This document shows, in pieces, positions 6,238 through 13,005 of a stretch of 13,005 nt of DNA. A program made the position numbers and the translations under genes. The DNA lies in NCBI GenBank assembly GCA_009924725.1, contig RFRA01000014.1, positions 1-13,005 of the forward strand, read 5' to 3'. This stretch comes from Actinomycetota bacterium. GTDB taxonomy: Bacteria > Actinomycetota > Actinomycetes > Nanopelagicales > Nanopelagicaceae. The notes beneath the pieces are model-generated. The model was not told the DNA's origin, ran no database searches, and saw only the letters and a program-made list of their open reading frames with translations. Each line of letters begins with the position of its first letter. Position 1 is the stretch's first letter.

Positions 6238-7163
6238 TGAAAGAAAAGAGCCTCAAGCAACAATCAACTGCCAGGATTTTCATAAGAAATTTATTGCGTA
6301 ATCCTTCAGCGGTAATTGGTTTGACCATAATTTCCCTAATGATTCTCGGTGCAATATTTGCAGTCCAAATTTCTGGTGCTGATCCTGATTACATGGATCC
6401 AATTAGCGGGCGCCTAGGTCCTAGTTTGGATCACCTGATGGGCACCGATCAATTAGGCCGAGATATGTTAAGCCGCGTACTTTCAGGTGGAAAACAATCA
6501 ATTTATATTGGTGTGCTCGCTTCCTTTCTCGCAAATCTAATTGGCACCGTTTTGGGTGCAACGGCCGGATATTTGGGCGGCAAAATAGATTCGGTTGTAA
6601 TGCGAGTTTCAGAGCTAGTAATGACCTTCCCACAGCTGATTTTGGTGCTTATCTTCGTTTCGCTCTTAGGCCAAGGAATAAACAATGTAATCATTGTCTT
6701 TGCCTTAACTGGGTGGATGACAACCTTCCGATTGGTTCGAGGAGAATTCTTCTCGCTGCGCGAAGAATCTTTCGTTGAAGCAGATCGCGCCTTTGGATTT
6801 TCAAAGCCTCGAATTATCTTTAGACACATTCTGCCAAACACAATGAGCCCAATTGTTGTTGCATTCACGATCAATATCGCAATTTTCATTATCGCCGAAG
6901 CTGGATTGTCATTCTTGGGTCTCGGCGTTCCTGTGACTACGCCAACTTGGGGCAACTTGCTAACAGCGGCACAAAATCCTGTGGTAATTGATGAGTATTG
7001 GTGGCTATGGGTATTCCCCGCAATGTCGATCGCAGTATTTGTGCTAGGCGTTAACTTTGTTGGCGATGGACTTCGTGATGTTTTGGATCCACGCCATAAA
7101 TCATTAATTGCAAAAAGCAAGTGGAAAGTAGCGTTAGTTGGTCGTTTGGGGAGAAAAAAGTGA
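6237..7163 (+). CDS. ABC transporter permease, DppC/OppC family
   Basis: 308 residues. The DppC-type N-terminal region (RNLLRNPSAVIGLTIISLMIL), GTDQLGRDMLSRVLSGGKQSI (about 67-87; family: GTD.lGRD.lSR...G.R.Sl), and the ATPase-contact loop SFVEADRAFGFSKPRIIFRHILPN (about 178-201) are clear, with a further conserved part AEAGLSFLGLGVPVTTPTWGN. It should pair with the DppB-like protein as the second channel subunit. The start overlaps the upstream stop by one base and is preceded by a very strong GGGGGAGG Shine-Dalgarno (6222-6229). The C-terminal tail is longer than usual and basic (KSKWKVALVGRLGRKK); its last codons overlap the next gene by 4 nt. Confidence 0.92.
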   Translation: MKEKSLKQQSTARIFIRNLLRNPSAVIGLTIISLMILGAIFAVQISGADPDYMDPISGRLGPSLDHLMGTDQLGRDMLSRVLSGGKQSIYIGVLASFLANLIGTVLGATAGYLGGKIDSVVMRVSELVMTFPQLILVLIFVSLLGQGINNVIIVFALTGWMTTFRLVRGEFFSLREESFVEADRAFGFSKPRIIFRHILPNTMSPIVVAFTINIAIFIIAEAGLSFLGLGVPVTTPTWGNLLTAAQNPVVIDEYWWLWVFPAMSIAVFVLGVNFVGDGLRDVLDPRHKSLIAKSKWKVALVGRLGRKK

Positions 7164-8206
7164 GCCTATCGACCGAGAAAGATTTAATTTTAGATCTAAA
7201 GAGTGTGAATGTTAAATTCAAGGTAGAAGATGACACTTTGCATATCTTGCGTGATGTTTCACTAAGCATTCCACGAGGCTCTTTTCTTTGCGTAGTTGGC
7301 GAATCGGGCTGTGGAAAATCAGTAACTGCTCAGGCCATCGTTCAACTTTTGCCAGATAACGGTGAAATCAGCAGTGGCGAGATTCTTTTTTCTCAAGGAA
7401 ATCAAGTTGTAGAACTAAATCAGTTGGAAAAATTTGGAAAGCAGATGCGTGGTGTTCGAGGCGCAAAAATCGGGATGATTTTCCAAGACACGCTTTCTTC
7501 ACTAAATCCTGCCCACAAAGTTGGTCGACAAGTAGCAGAAAGCCTGTTGCAGCACTTGCCTATTTCTAAAGGCGAAGCTCGCACTCGAGTAATTGAGCTA
7601 TTTAGAAAGCTAGGCATTCCAGACCCGGAACGTCGCTACGAGGCTTACCCGCATGAGTTTTCTGGGGGTATGCGCCAGCGAGTAATGATCGCGATTGCCA
7701 CTATCTGCGAACCAGATTTAGTTATTGCCGATGAGCCAACCACGGCTTTGGATGTAACAATTCAGGCGCAAATCATGACCTTACTGAAGGATCTGCAAAA
7801 GAGTGCAGGCAAGACATTCATTCTTATTACTCACAATATGGCGCTGGTATCGGAAGTCGCAGACCATGTTGCCGTTATGTACTTAGGTCGAGTTGTTGAA
7901 TATGGCACCGTAGAACAAGTCCTTCGGGATCCAAGACACCCATACACAAAAGCGTTAATGGCAAGCGTCCCAGATTTAGATGCCGACAAAAACGTTGAAT
8001 TACAAACCGTTGATGGTCAAACGCCGTCACCTGCAGAAGTAACAGTTGGTTGCGAATTTGCTGGACGCTGCCCTTACGTAATTGCAGCTTGTAAGGAAAA
8101 GACGATTGAGATGACTCAAGTTAATCCAGGTCATGATGTTCGTTGTGTTCGTTTAGACGAAAACGGAAAACTACCTATTCTGGCTAGCGGTGCCTTACAT
8201 GAGTAA
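7160..8206 (+). CDS. ABC transporter ATP-binding protein, DppD/OppD family
   Basis: 348 residues from GTG 7160, chosen because it overlaps the upstream stop as GTGA and has GGGGAG (7148-7153) 6 nt before it. An in-frame ATG at 7121 would add 13 residues that overlap the permease gene. Walker A GESGCGKS (47-54), Q-loop Gln109 (FQD), signature SGGMRQR (168-174), Walker B LVIADE (187-192) and switch His225 (THN) are all present, so it should hydrolyse ATP. The C-terminal oligo_HPY region has the usual cysteines (CEFAGRCPYVIAAC and a later C near HDVRC) that bind an Fe-S cluster in some OppD/DppD proteins. It forms the cytoplasmic motor together with the next protein. Confidence 0.93.
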   Translation: MSLSTEKDLILDLKSVNVKFKVEDDTLHILRDVSLSIPRGSFLCVVGESGCGKSVTAQAIVQLLPDNGEISSGEILFSQGNQVVELNQLEKFGKQMRGVRGAKIGMIFQDTLSSLNPAHKVGRQVAESLLQHLPISKGEARTRVIELFRKLGIPDPERRYEAYPHEFSGGMRQRVMIAIATICEPDLVIADEPTTALDVTIQAQIMTLLKDLQKSAGKTFILITHNMALVSEVADHVAVMYLGRVVEYGTVEQVLRDPRHPYTKALMASVPDLDADKNVELQTVDGQTPSPAEVTVGCEFAGRCPYVIAACKEKTIEMTQVNPGHDVRCVRLDENGKLPILASGALHE

Positions 8207-9206
8207 TACACGCACCCCGCTGTATAAAGTTGGACAGATTAAAAAGCATTTCCCAGTGCTTGGTGGAGTTTTGCGACGCACTAAAGGTTATGTAAAAGCT
8301 TTAGATGGTGTTGATCTCGAAGTATTCCGAGGTGAAACCATTTCAGTTATTGGGGAATCAGGATGTGGAAAAACAACACTCGGTCGTATGTTGGCGTTAC
8401 TAGATAAGCCAACAGGTGGCGAGCTTTCGTTTGATTTCGGACAGGGACTACAAGATGTAACGAGTTTGCGTGGCGCAGATCAAATGCGTTTCCGTAAGAA
8501 AGTCCAAATGATTTTCCAGGATCCATACACCTCATTTAATCCGCGTCAACGTGTTGGTGCAGCAATGGATGAAGTTCTTCGTGTTCACGGCGTCAAGGAT
8601 GAAGCGGAACGATCTGCACGAATTCTGGAAGCCTGCGAAATGGTAAACATTCGCCCCGAATATCTACAGCGCTACCCGCATGAGTTCTCAGGCGGTCAGC
8701 GCCAACGCTTAGCTATCGCACGCTGTTTAGCGACTAAGCCAGAGCTGATCATCGCCGATGAAATTGTTTCAGCCCTTGATGTATCTATTCAAGCACAAAT
8801 AGTTAACCTGCTTTTGAAGATTCAAAAAGAGACAGGTCTGTCATTTATTTTCGTAACTCACGATGTAGCCGTTGCTCGCTATGTAGGACATCGAGTCGCA
8901 GTTATGTATTTGGGCAACGTAGTTGAAATTCTTCCGGCCGACTCATTGCCCGAGGCAGCAGAGCATCCTTACACAATCGCATTGTTATCTGCGGTTCCCA
9001 GCATGAATCCAACTGCTAAAGATCAACGTGTCGCATTGCAAGGAGAAGTGCCAAGCCCAATTGACATGCCGAAGGGGTGCGCTTTCTCAACGCGCTGTCC
9101 TTCAGTTATGGACATCTGTCGAACTGAACGCCCAGTATTAAAAATTTCAAATATCTCAAAGGGTGACCATCAAGTCGCCTGTCACCTAAACAAAGGAGCA
9201 AAGTAA
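8199..9206 (+). CDS. ABC transporter ATP-binding protein, DppF/OppF family
   Basis: 335 residues from ATG 8199, which overlaps the end of the upstream gene by 8 nt (ATGAGTAA). A GTG at 8190 is the alternative start and would add three residues. There is no clear Shine-Dalgarno, so translation probably depends on coupling. DppF-type features: LYKVGQIKKHFPV near the N-terminus, an extended loop before strand 2 (GGVLRRTKGYVKALDGV), Walker A GESGCGKT (52-59), Q-loop Gln107, signature SGGQRQR (164-170), Walker B LIIADE (183-188) and switch His221 (THD). The proline that usually follows Walker B (ADEP) is isoleucine here (ADEIVSALD), a mild oddity. C-terminal oligo_HPY cysteines (CAFSTRCPSVMDIC) are kept. 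Confidence 0.92.
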   Translation: MSNTRTPLYKVGQIKKHFPVLGGVLRRTKGYVKALDGVDLEVFRGETISVIGESGCGKTTLGRMLALLDKPTGGELSFDFGQGLQDVTSLRGADQMRFRKKVQMIFQDPYTSFNPRQRVGAAMDEVLRVHGVKDEAERSARILEACEMVNIRPEYLQRYPHEFSGGQRQRLAIARCLATKPELIIADEIVSALDVSIQAQIVNLLLKIQKETGLSFIFVTHDVAVARYVGHRVAVMYLGNVVEILPADSLPEAAEHPYTIALLSAVPSMNPTAKDQRVALQGEVPSPIDMPKGCAFSTRCPSVMDICRTERPVLKISNISKGDHQVACHLNKGAK

Positions 9207-10153
9207 TGGCGACCAATTCAAAACTTTTAAGAGGTGTAGTTCCTCCAGTTTGCACTCCATTTACCGCCGATTACGAAGTTGACGAGAAATCATTTCGTCG
9301 CTTAATCAACCACCTCATAGACGGTGGAGTTCATGGCCTTTTTGTTCTTGGCTCTACCAGTGAAGTTGCTTATTTAACTGATAAGCGACGTGCAGATGTA
9401 ATTCGTATTGCCATTGATGAAACCGCAGGACGGGTACCAGTCGTTGCTGGCGCTATCGACATGACGACGCTTCGTGTTAATGAACATGTACGCGCCGCAG
9501 TTGCAGCTGGTATCGATGGAATAGTTATAACTGCACCGTTTTATGTTCGCACCCACCCAGAAGAGATCGCACTACATTTCAGACTAGTCAAAGAAGAATG
9601 TGGCGATGTTCCTCTATACGCGTACGACATTCCTGTTGCAGCAAATAACGTAAAACTTGAAACTGCGACAGTGCTGAAACTCGCTAAAGAGGGCGTAATA
9701 CAAGGGCTTAAGGACTCTTCCGGCAATGATGCTGGAATTAGAGCAGTTATTCTTGGTGCCAAGAAGTTGGGGCTAAATGAATTTGTGGTCCTTACTGGCT
9801 CTGAACTGACCGTTGATTCAGCCTTGATGTTTGGCGCACATGGCGTGGTGCCAGGTATTGGCAATATTGATCCAGCCGGTTATGTAAAGATCTTTGATCT
9901 AGTAGCTGCTGGCGATTACCAGGCAGCCAAAGCAGAGCAAGAACGCCTAACTGAAATGTTCGGTTTAGTTGATGTTGGTTCGACTGCGCGCATGGGCCGC
10001 GGCTCATCAGCACTTGGTGCTTTCAAAGCATCGCTAAAGCATCTTGGAGTAATTGATGATGCTCGCATGGCGCCACCTCAGATTCCACTTAACGCCGATG
10101 AAATTGCAGCGATCATTCCTTTCTTAAAGAATGCGGGCCTTTCAGTTAAGTAA
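9206..10153 (+). CDS. nanA: DapA/NanA-family aldolase, probable N-acetylneuraminate lyase
   Basis: 315 residues, a TIM-barrel Schiff-base lyase. Visible are GSTSE (49-53; usually GTTGE or GS[ST]GE), TAPFY (109-113), YDIP (140-143) with the catalytic Tyr140, and GLKDSSGN (167-174) with Schiff-base Lys169. LTGSELTVDSA...GAHGVVPGIGNIDPAGY is shared, as far as I recall, with actinobacterial proteins of nan clusters such as Corynebacterium NanA rather than housekeeping DapA. Expected reaction: Neu5Ac to ManNAc and pyruvate. The start overlaps the upstream TAA by one base (TAATG) and has AAAGGAG (9192-9198) 7 nt before. Asp141 replaces the common Asn of YNIP. Another 2-keto-acid aldolase is possible, but nanE and the transporter support NanA. 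Confidence 0.8.
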   Translation: MATNSKLLRGVVPPVCTPFTADYEVDEKSFRRLINHLIDGGVHGLFVLGSTSEVAYLTDKRRADVIRIAIDETAGRVPVVAGAIDMTTLRVNEHVRAAVAAGIDGIVITAPFYVRTHPEEIALHFRLVKEECGDVPLYAYDIPVAANNVKLETATVLKLAKEGVIQGLKDSSGNDAGIRAVILGAKKLGLNEFVVLTGSELTVDSALMFGAHGVVPGIGNIDPAGYVKIFDLVAAGDYQAAKAEQERLTEMFGLVDVGSTARMGRGSSALGAFKASLKHLGVIDDARMAPPQIPLNADEIAAIIPFLKNAGLSVK

Positions 10154-10165
10154 TAAGAATCGCCT

Positions 10166-11920
10166 TCAGTTTACTCGTCGCAAACCTTCCTTGATTGCGG
10201 CTTCGACTTCAGCAATTTTTGAATCTGAAACCTGGATAGTTTCCAGGAGTGGTTTGATTTCTTGCCACTCCAATTTTGGATTTATTGGGGTTGGGCTAAT
10301 TGCTTTTACGCCAGCACCTAATGCGTAATCAAGATATTTAATTCCATCGCCGTGCACATATTCTTCAAAACCTTTAAATACCACGAGAGCGCAAGGAATT
10401 CCATAACTTTGACACGTGATTAGTACGTGCATGGCACTGGTTACGACACTGTCATACTCATTAAGTTTCTTAATGAATGAAACTATGTCATCAGGATGTG
10501 AAAGCAGAACGGATAACTCGTCAAAGTTTTTCGGAAGGATTACCGGAGCCTGCAAGTGGGTGTGATGACGCACGAGCGCAATTCGTCCATTAGTAGCGCC
10601 TCGGGTTAAAGGCAGAATTTTTGAGAGCACTACGCCTGGATCACCGAAGCTCTCGACTTTTGGCCCGCCTGATTTAAGTAATAAATCAGCAGTATGGGGC
10701 CCGCGCACCGAGACATAGTCAGCCTTCGTGTTAAGCGGATATTTAAAGGAGCTCACTCCGGTTCCCACTACAACAGAGTTACTCTTGATAAATCGGCCGA
10801 CAGAGCCAAGACTGACTATATGTTTTCTAACAGCGCGGCTTGTCAAACCTTGAAAAATGATTCTCTCTTGTGTGTAATGACTAAAGATGTAAGGGGTTAG
10901 CCAGTCACCATAATTTCCTGGATATGGATTTTCCCACCAGGCTAGATGAATTTTATTCTCACTTGGTTTTGAGGAGTAACTCAAATAGCTAGAAGCTGCC
11001 TTAACTGCTGCGCTTTCATTTATGGTTGGCAATGAAGCACTCTGTAGTTCGGCAAAAGATTTATTAAACTTTATGGAATCACCAGTTTTACCAGCAGCGA
11101 CAATTTCGTCAATGATTTTGCTACTGAGATTCTGATGTTTTTTCCCAGTTAAAAACCCGGTAACACCTGATGCATCGACAATAGCTCTTGCCTTGTTCGA
11201 CAAATCTTCCGGTAGTCTTTCTTCAACAACCTGAGCAAACTTTAGTAGCTCTTTCTTTAGCCCAAACTTCTTCTTGTTATTTCCTTTATGTTGGACAACC
11301 TTATTTTTGAAATTATCAACCTGACCGCTTGATCCAAACCTAAAGAAGACTTCGTGGCCTTCAAGCGAACCTCTGCCTTTATCTACTGCGCAATTTGAGG
11401 GGATAATTTGGAAAGTCATATTTGGTGAAACAGCTCGCCAGGCAGCTTCAAAGAAGAAGTCATCAGTAGCTTTAACAGTTGCCACGGCTTCAAATTCAGC
11501 TGCTGCCGCAACCATGCGTCTTGCCTGAGGGGTGGTATTTATCCCCCAAAAGCAAGGCTCCCAGAACCGCCCGCGATTTTCATAACCAATTCTTATGGGA
11601 TTACTAAACCCGCGTTGGAACCCAATTATGTCTGCAGTTGAATTGAGAATGAAGTCAGGGATTGCGAATATTTCACAATCTACATCTGTCCAGAAAACTT
11701 TTTTATCAGGGTTTGCCACGCAAACTTCAGCTATAAAAGCAACTTTTTTACGACAGATATCTGCCCAGTCTTCACCGGGTTGTTTGGCTATTTCACGTAA
11801 CTCATAAGGGATACCAAGTGATTCGAGATTGGCCTTAAGTCTGGCACCATGGCCGCGGTAATAGTCATCAGCCGTATAAAACGAGCAAACTATTGCGTTT
11901 GTTGCGCTTTGTTTCGCCAT
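10166..11920 (-). CDS. Fusion of GT-A-like glycosyltransferase and polysaccharide pyruvyl transferase
   Basis: 584 residues from ATG 11918-11920. Residues 1-200 look like a nucleotide-sugar glycosyltransferase: AIVCSFYT strand at the start, a helix with WADICRKKVAFI, then VFWTDVDCEIF with a DxD-type motif (Asp79, Asp81), followed by ADIIGFQRGF and RFWEPCFWGIN. A Lys-rich linker of about 120 residues (GNNKKKFGLKK) follows. From about residue 335, NYGDWLTPYI, VGTGVSSF, SVRGPHTADLL, FGDPGVVLSKI, and VTSAMHVLITCQSYGIPCALV match the polysaccharide pyruvyl transferase fold. It probably transfers a sugar and adds a pyruvate ketal to surface polysaccharide. It is convergent with nanA (12 bp gap, no terminator seen) and divergent from the exporter-like gene. 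Acceptor and sugar are unknown. Confidence 0.75.
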   Translation of the reverse strand: MAKQSATNAIVCSFYTADDYYRGHGARLKANLESLGIPYELREIAKQPGEDWADICRKKVAFIAEVCVANPDKKVFWTDVDCEIFAIPDFILNSTADIIGFQRGFSNPIRIGYENRGRFWEPCFWGINTTPQARRMVAAAAEFEAVATVKATDDFFFEAAWRAVSPNMTFQIIPSNCAVDKGRGSLEGHEVFFRFGSSGQVDNFKNKVVQHKGNNKKKFGLKKELLKFAQVVEERLPEDLSNKARAIVDASGVTGFLTGKKHQNLSSKIIDEIVAAGKTGDSIKFNKSFAELQSASLPTINESAAVKAASSYLSYSSKPSENKIHLAWWENPYPGNYGDWLTPYIFSHYTQERIIFQGLTSRAVRKHIVSLGSVGRFIKSNSVVVGTGVSSFKYPLNTKADYVSVRGPHTADLLLKSGGPKVESFGDPGVVLSKILPLTRGATNGRIALVRHHTHLQAPVILPKNFDELSVLLSHPDDIVSFIKKLNEYDSVVTSAMHVLITCQSYGIPCALVVFKGFEEYVHGDGIKYLDYALGAGVKAISPTPINPKLEWQEIKPLLETIQVSDSKIAEVEAAIKEGLRRVN

Positions 11921-12088
11921 ATCTACCGTCTCGACCTAACTATCGCTGAAGTATCGCTTAGGCACGATAGATTACCGCTTATGAGAGTAAATATCGCTCT
12001 TCAAACTCCAATAAATTTTGTGGTTTCTGTAACGGTGGGACGTATAGCTGCGATTGTAACGTCTGCCAACTTGAGGAATAATTAAGAA
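11921..12088. promoter_or_regulatory. Divergent intergenic region with three TATCGCT repeats
   Basis: TATCGCT occurs at 11941-11947, 11952-11958 and 11992-11998, and CTATCG (11940-11945) is inverted as CGATAG (11965-11970). The first two copies are 11 nt apart and the third 40 nt further, close to whole helical turns. A regulator could bind here and control both divergent genes. No clear promoter was found for the minus-strand gene. Confidence 0.35.
12054..12082 (+). promoter_or_regulatory. Putative leaderless promoter of the exporter-like gene
   Basis: TTGTAA (12054-12059), a 17-bp spacer and AATAAT (12077-12082) are followed by 6 nt and ATG 12089. A GAGG at 12073-12076 is too far from the ATG (12 nt) to be a good Shine-Dalgarno. 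Confidence 0.45.
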
Positions 12089-12859
12089 ATGCTAATCGTA
12101 GTAAAAGAGTTGTTATACGCTGTCAGAACTTTATTTACTACCAACAAAGATCGGGTTGTACTTCTGGGCTTAGTTCTCATTGCCGCCATGATTTCTGTTT
12201 CAGAACTTGCGGTCGCAAAAATATTTACCAAGATTATTGGTCATGAAAAAAGTATGGACACAACAAAACTAGTAATTTTGATTGTTGGGTTTTTTCTATT
12301 TTTTGGGGTTACTAAAGCGGGACACTTTCTCCAACGTGTTTACAAAGTCAGATTTTTTGAAAAGGCTTTTAAGGAATCAAGTACTGATGTCACTGCGGCA
12401 AAGGAAAACTGGCGCTGGTCACTTGCTTTTGAATTAACAAATATTCTGAGTACCTGCACTCAGCTCGGCGTGATCATTCTTTTCTTCGCATATTTAAGTT
12501 GGCAATTCGCAGTAGTCAATATTTTGGTAGTGCTGGCCATTTTCCAAGTGTACGGAGCCTTATTTAGTCATCAGCTAGACGCCCAGCGTGGCTTTGTAAT
12601 TGCAAGAAGAAATAAAGAGCTAATTACTAATGCGGTACGAATCGGAACTCGAGTTAAGTCTGGCGAAATAGGCGTTCTTATATCGGGAATCGCGATGTTG
12701 ATTCTCCTGGGAGTCTTAATTTATCTTAGCTATATTGATGGAATCAGCACTTCGAATACCATCGTGCTCTTTTTTGGTCTAAAAATGCAGAATTCTAATT
12801 TCTCAAATATCTCAACTGCGCTGATGAGATTCGCCAGAGCTCGAACAAATAGTGAGTAA
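12089..12859 (+). CDS. Membrane protein resembling an ABC exporter transmembrane domain, without ATPase domain
   Basis: 256 residues, strongly hydrophobic. Likely helices are at about 23-43, 60-80, 120-137, 140-157, 195-215 and possibly near 220-235. A cytoplasmic-type loop between helices 2 and 3 (RVYKVRFFEKAFKESSTDV) and the ending NISTALMRFARARTNSE recall the ABC_membrane (type 1 exporter) fold just before the ATPase domain. No Walker A follows: the frame stops at TAA 12857-12859 and the next frame encodes a different protein. A partner ATPase, if any, must be elsewhere. The polysaccharide genes on either side suggest a role in surface glycan assembly or export. Family assignment is tentative; I cannot name a precise homologue. 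Confidence 0.5.
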   Translation: MLIVVKELLYAVRTLFTTNKDRVVLLGLVLIAAMISVSELAVAKIFTKIIGHEKSMDTTKLVILIVGFFLFFGVTKAGHFLQRVYKVRFFEKAFKESSTDVTAAKENWRWSLAFELTNILSTCTQLGVIILFFAYLSWQFAVVNILVVLAIFQVYGALFSHQLDAQRGFVIARRNKELITNAVRIGTRVKSGEIGVLISGIAMLILLGVLIYLSYIDGISTSNTIVLFFGLKMQNSNFSNISTALMRFARARTNSE

Positions 12860-12871
12860 GTTCTAAATCTG

Positions 12872-13005
12872 ATGACCGAGAAACTGTTAACTATTGGGTA
12901 CTCAACTCTGGCTGACCGACTAGAGAATATAATTCCACCCAAACTTAATTTGCCACATGAGATCTTTATTTCTATTCAAAATCCGGGAAACATTGATTTC
13001 ACCCT
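12872..13005 (+). CDS. Probable glycosyltransferase (GT2-like), N-terminal fragment
   Basis: Open from ATG 12872 to the window end (44 codons, no stop). The translation begins MTEKLLTIGYSTLADRLENI and continues PPKLNLPHEIFISIQNPGN. A first beta strand with S-T, an arginine-containing turn, then a second strand ending in Q-N resembles the N-terminus of GT2-like capsular glycosyltransferases (LLTIxYSTLxxRxxxI...ILISxQN). Catalytic motifs lie beyond the window. It starts 12 nt after the previous stop with no clear Shine-Dalgarno, so it is probably in the same operon and translated by re-initiation. Confidence 0.5.
   Translation, partial: MTEKLLTIGYSTLADRLENIIPPKLNLPHEIFISIQNPGNIDFT

Noticed and set aside
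6503..7120. 205-codon open frame on the minus strand
   Set aside because: Antisense to the DppC-like permease; no family features, and the sense frame is a clear permease.
9206..10153. Housekeeping DapA (lysine biosynthesis)
   Set aside because: The gene is the last member of a transporter operon next to nanE, and its VPGIGNIDP region resembles actinobacterial NanA proteins more than DapA (usually ISVxxNxxP).
11981..12085. 34-codon frame (MRVNIALQTPINF...) in the divergent intergenic region, with TAGATT 7 nt before the ATG
   Set aside because: The -10-like sequence could allow a leaderless start, but there is no -35, no recognisable protein feature, and the region also holds the promoter of the next gene.
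1..13005. CRISPR array, insertion sequence, phage or toxin-antitoxin system
   Set aside because: Looked for evenly spaced repeats, transposase or integrase motifs, and small paired genes; none was seen.

Overview
The window looks like chromosome from a moderately low-GC actinobacterium. The closest guess is a streamlined freshwater lineage such as the Nanopelagicales (acI), but this is inferred from gene content and style, not shown by a marker gene. Pointers are short intergenic gaps, a tRNA gene without encoded CCA, and several promoter-proximal genes with no Shine-Dalgarno sequence whose ATG lies 6 nt after a -10-like hexamer (leaderless transcripts, common in Actinobacteria). The transport and catabolism genes also match the nan/sia arrangement known from Corynebacterium and Bifidobacterium.

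Layout. At 1-734 (minus) is the N-terminal part of an aminopeptidase P-family protein, followed by a small secreted protein gene (785-1273, minus). Divergent from it is a secreted, His-rich protein with a C-terminal membrane anchor (1388-1927, plus). A tRNA-Ser(GCU) lies at 1967-2055. From 2096 to 10153 is a probable sialic acid uptake and catabolism locus: nanE; a broken GntR/FCD regulator gene in the nanR position; a well-formed promoter (3448-3476) with a roughly 110-nt leader; a peptide-type (Dpp/Opp/SatABCD/SiaEFGI-like) ABC transporter made of a binding protein, two permeases and two ATPases; and a DapA/NanA-family lyase. A strong intrinsic terminator sits between the binding-protein gene and the permeases. 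The last part (10166-13005) looks like the edge of a surface polysaccharide region: a glycosyltransferase/pyruvyltransferase fusion (minus), an ABC-exporter-like membrane protein without an ATPase domain, and the start of a probable glycosyltransferase.

How the genes work together. The transporter would import sialic acid (or a related amino sugar acid), the NanA-like lyase would cleave it to N-acetylmannosamine and pyruvate, and NanE would epimerise ManNAc-6-P to GlcNAc-6-P. The ManNAc kinase (nanK) and nagA/nagB are not in the window. The regulator keeps its ligand-sensing FCD domain but has lost nearly all of its DNA-binding domain and carries a frame change, so control of the locus may be altered. 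No CRISPR array, transposase, phage gene or rRNA is visible. The most notable items are the decapitated regulator, the leader and disrupted small reading frame before the binding-protein gene, the GT-pyruvyltransferase fusion, and the repeated TATCGCT motif at 11941-11998.
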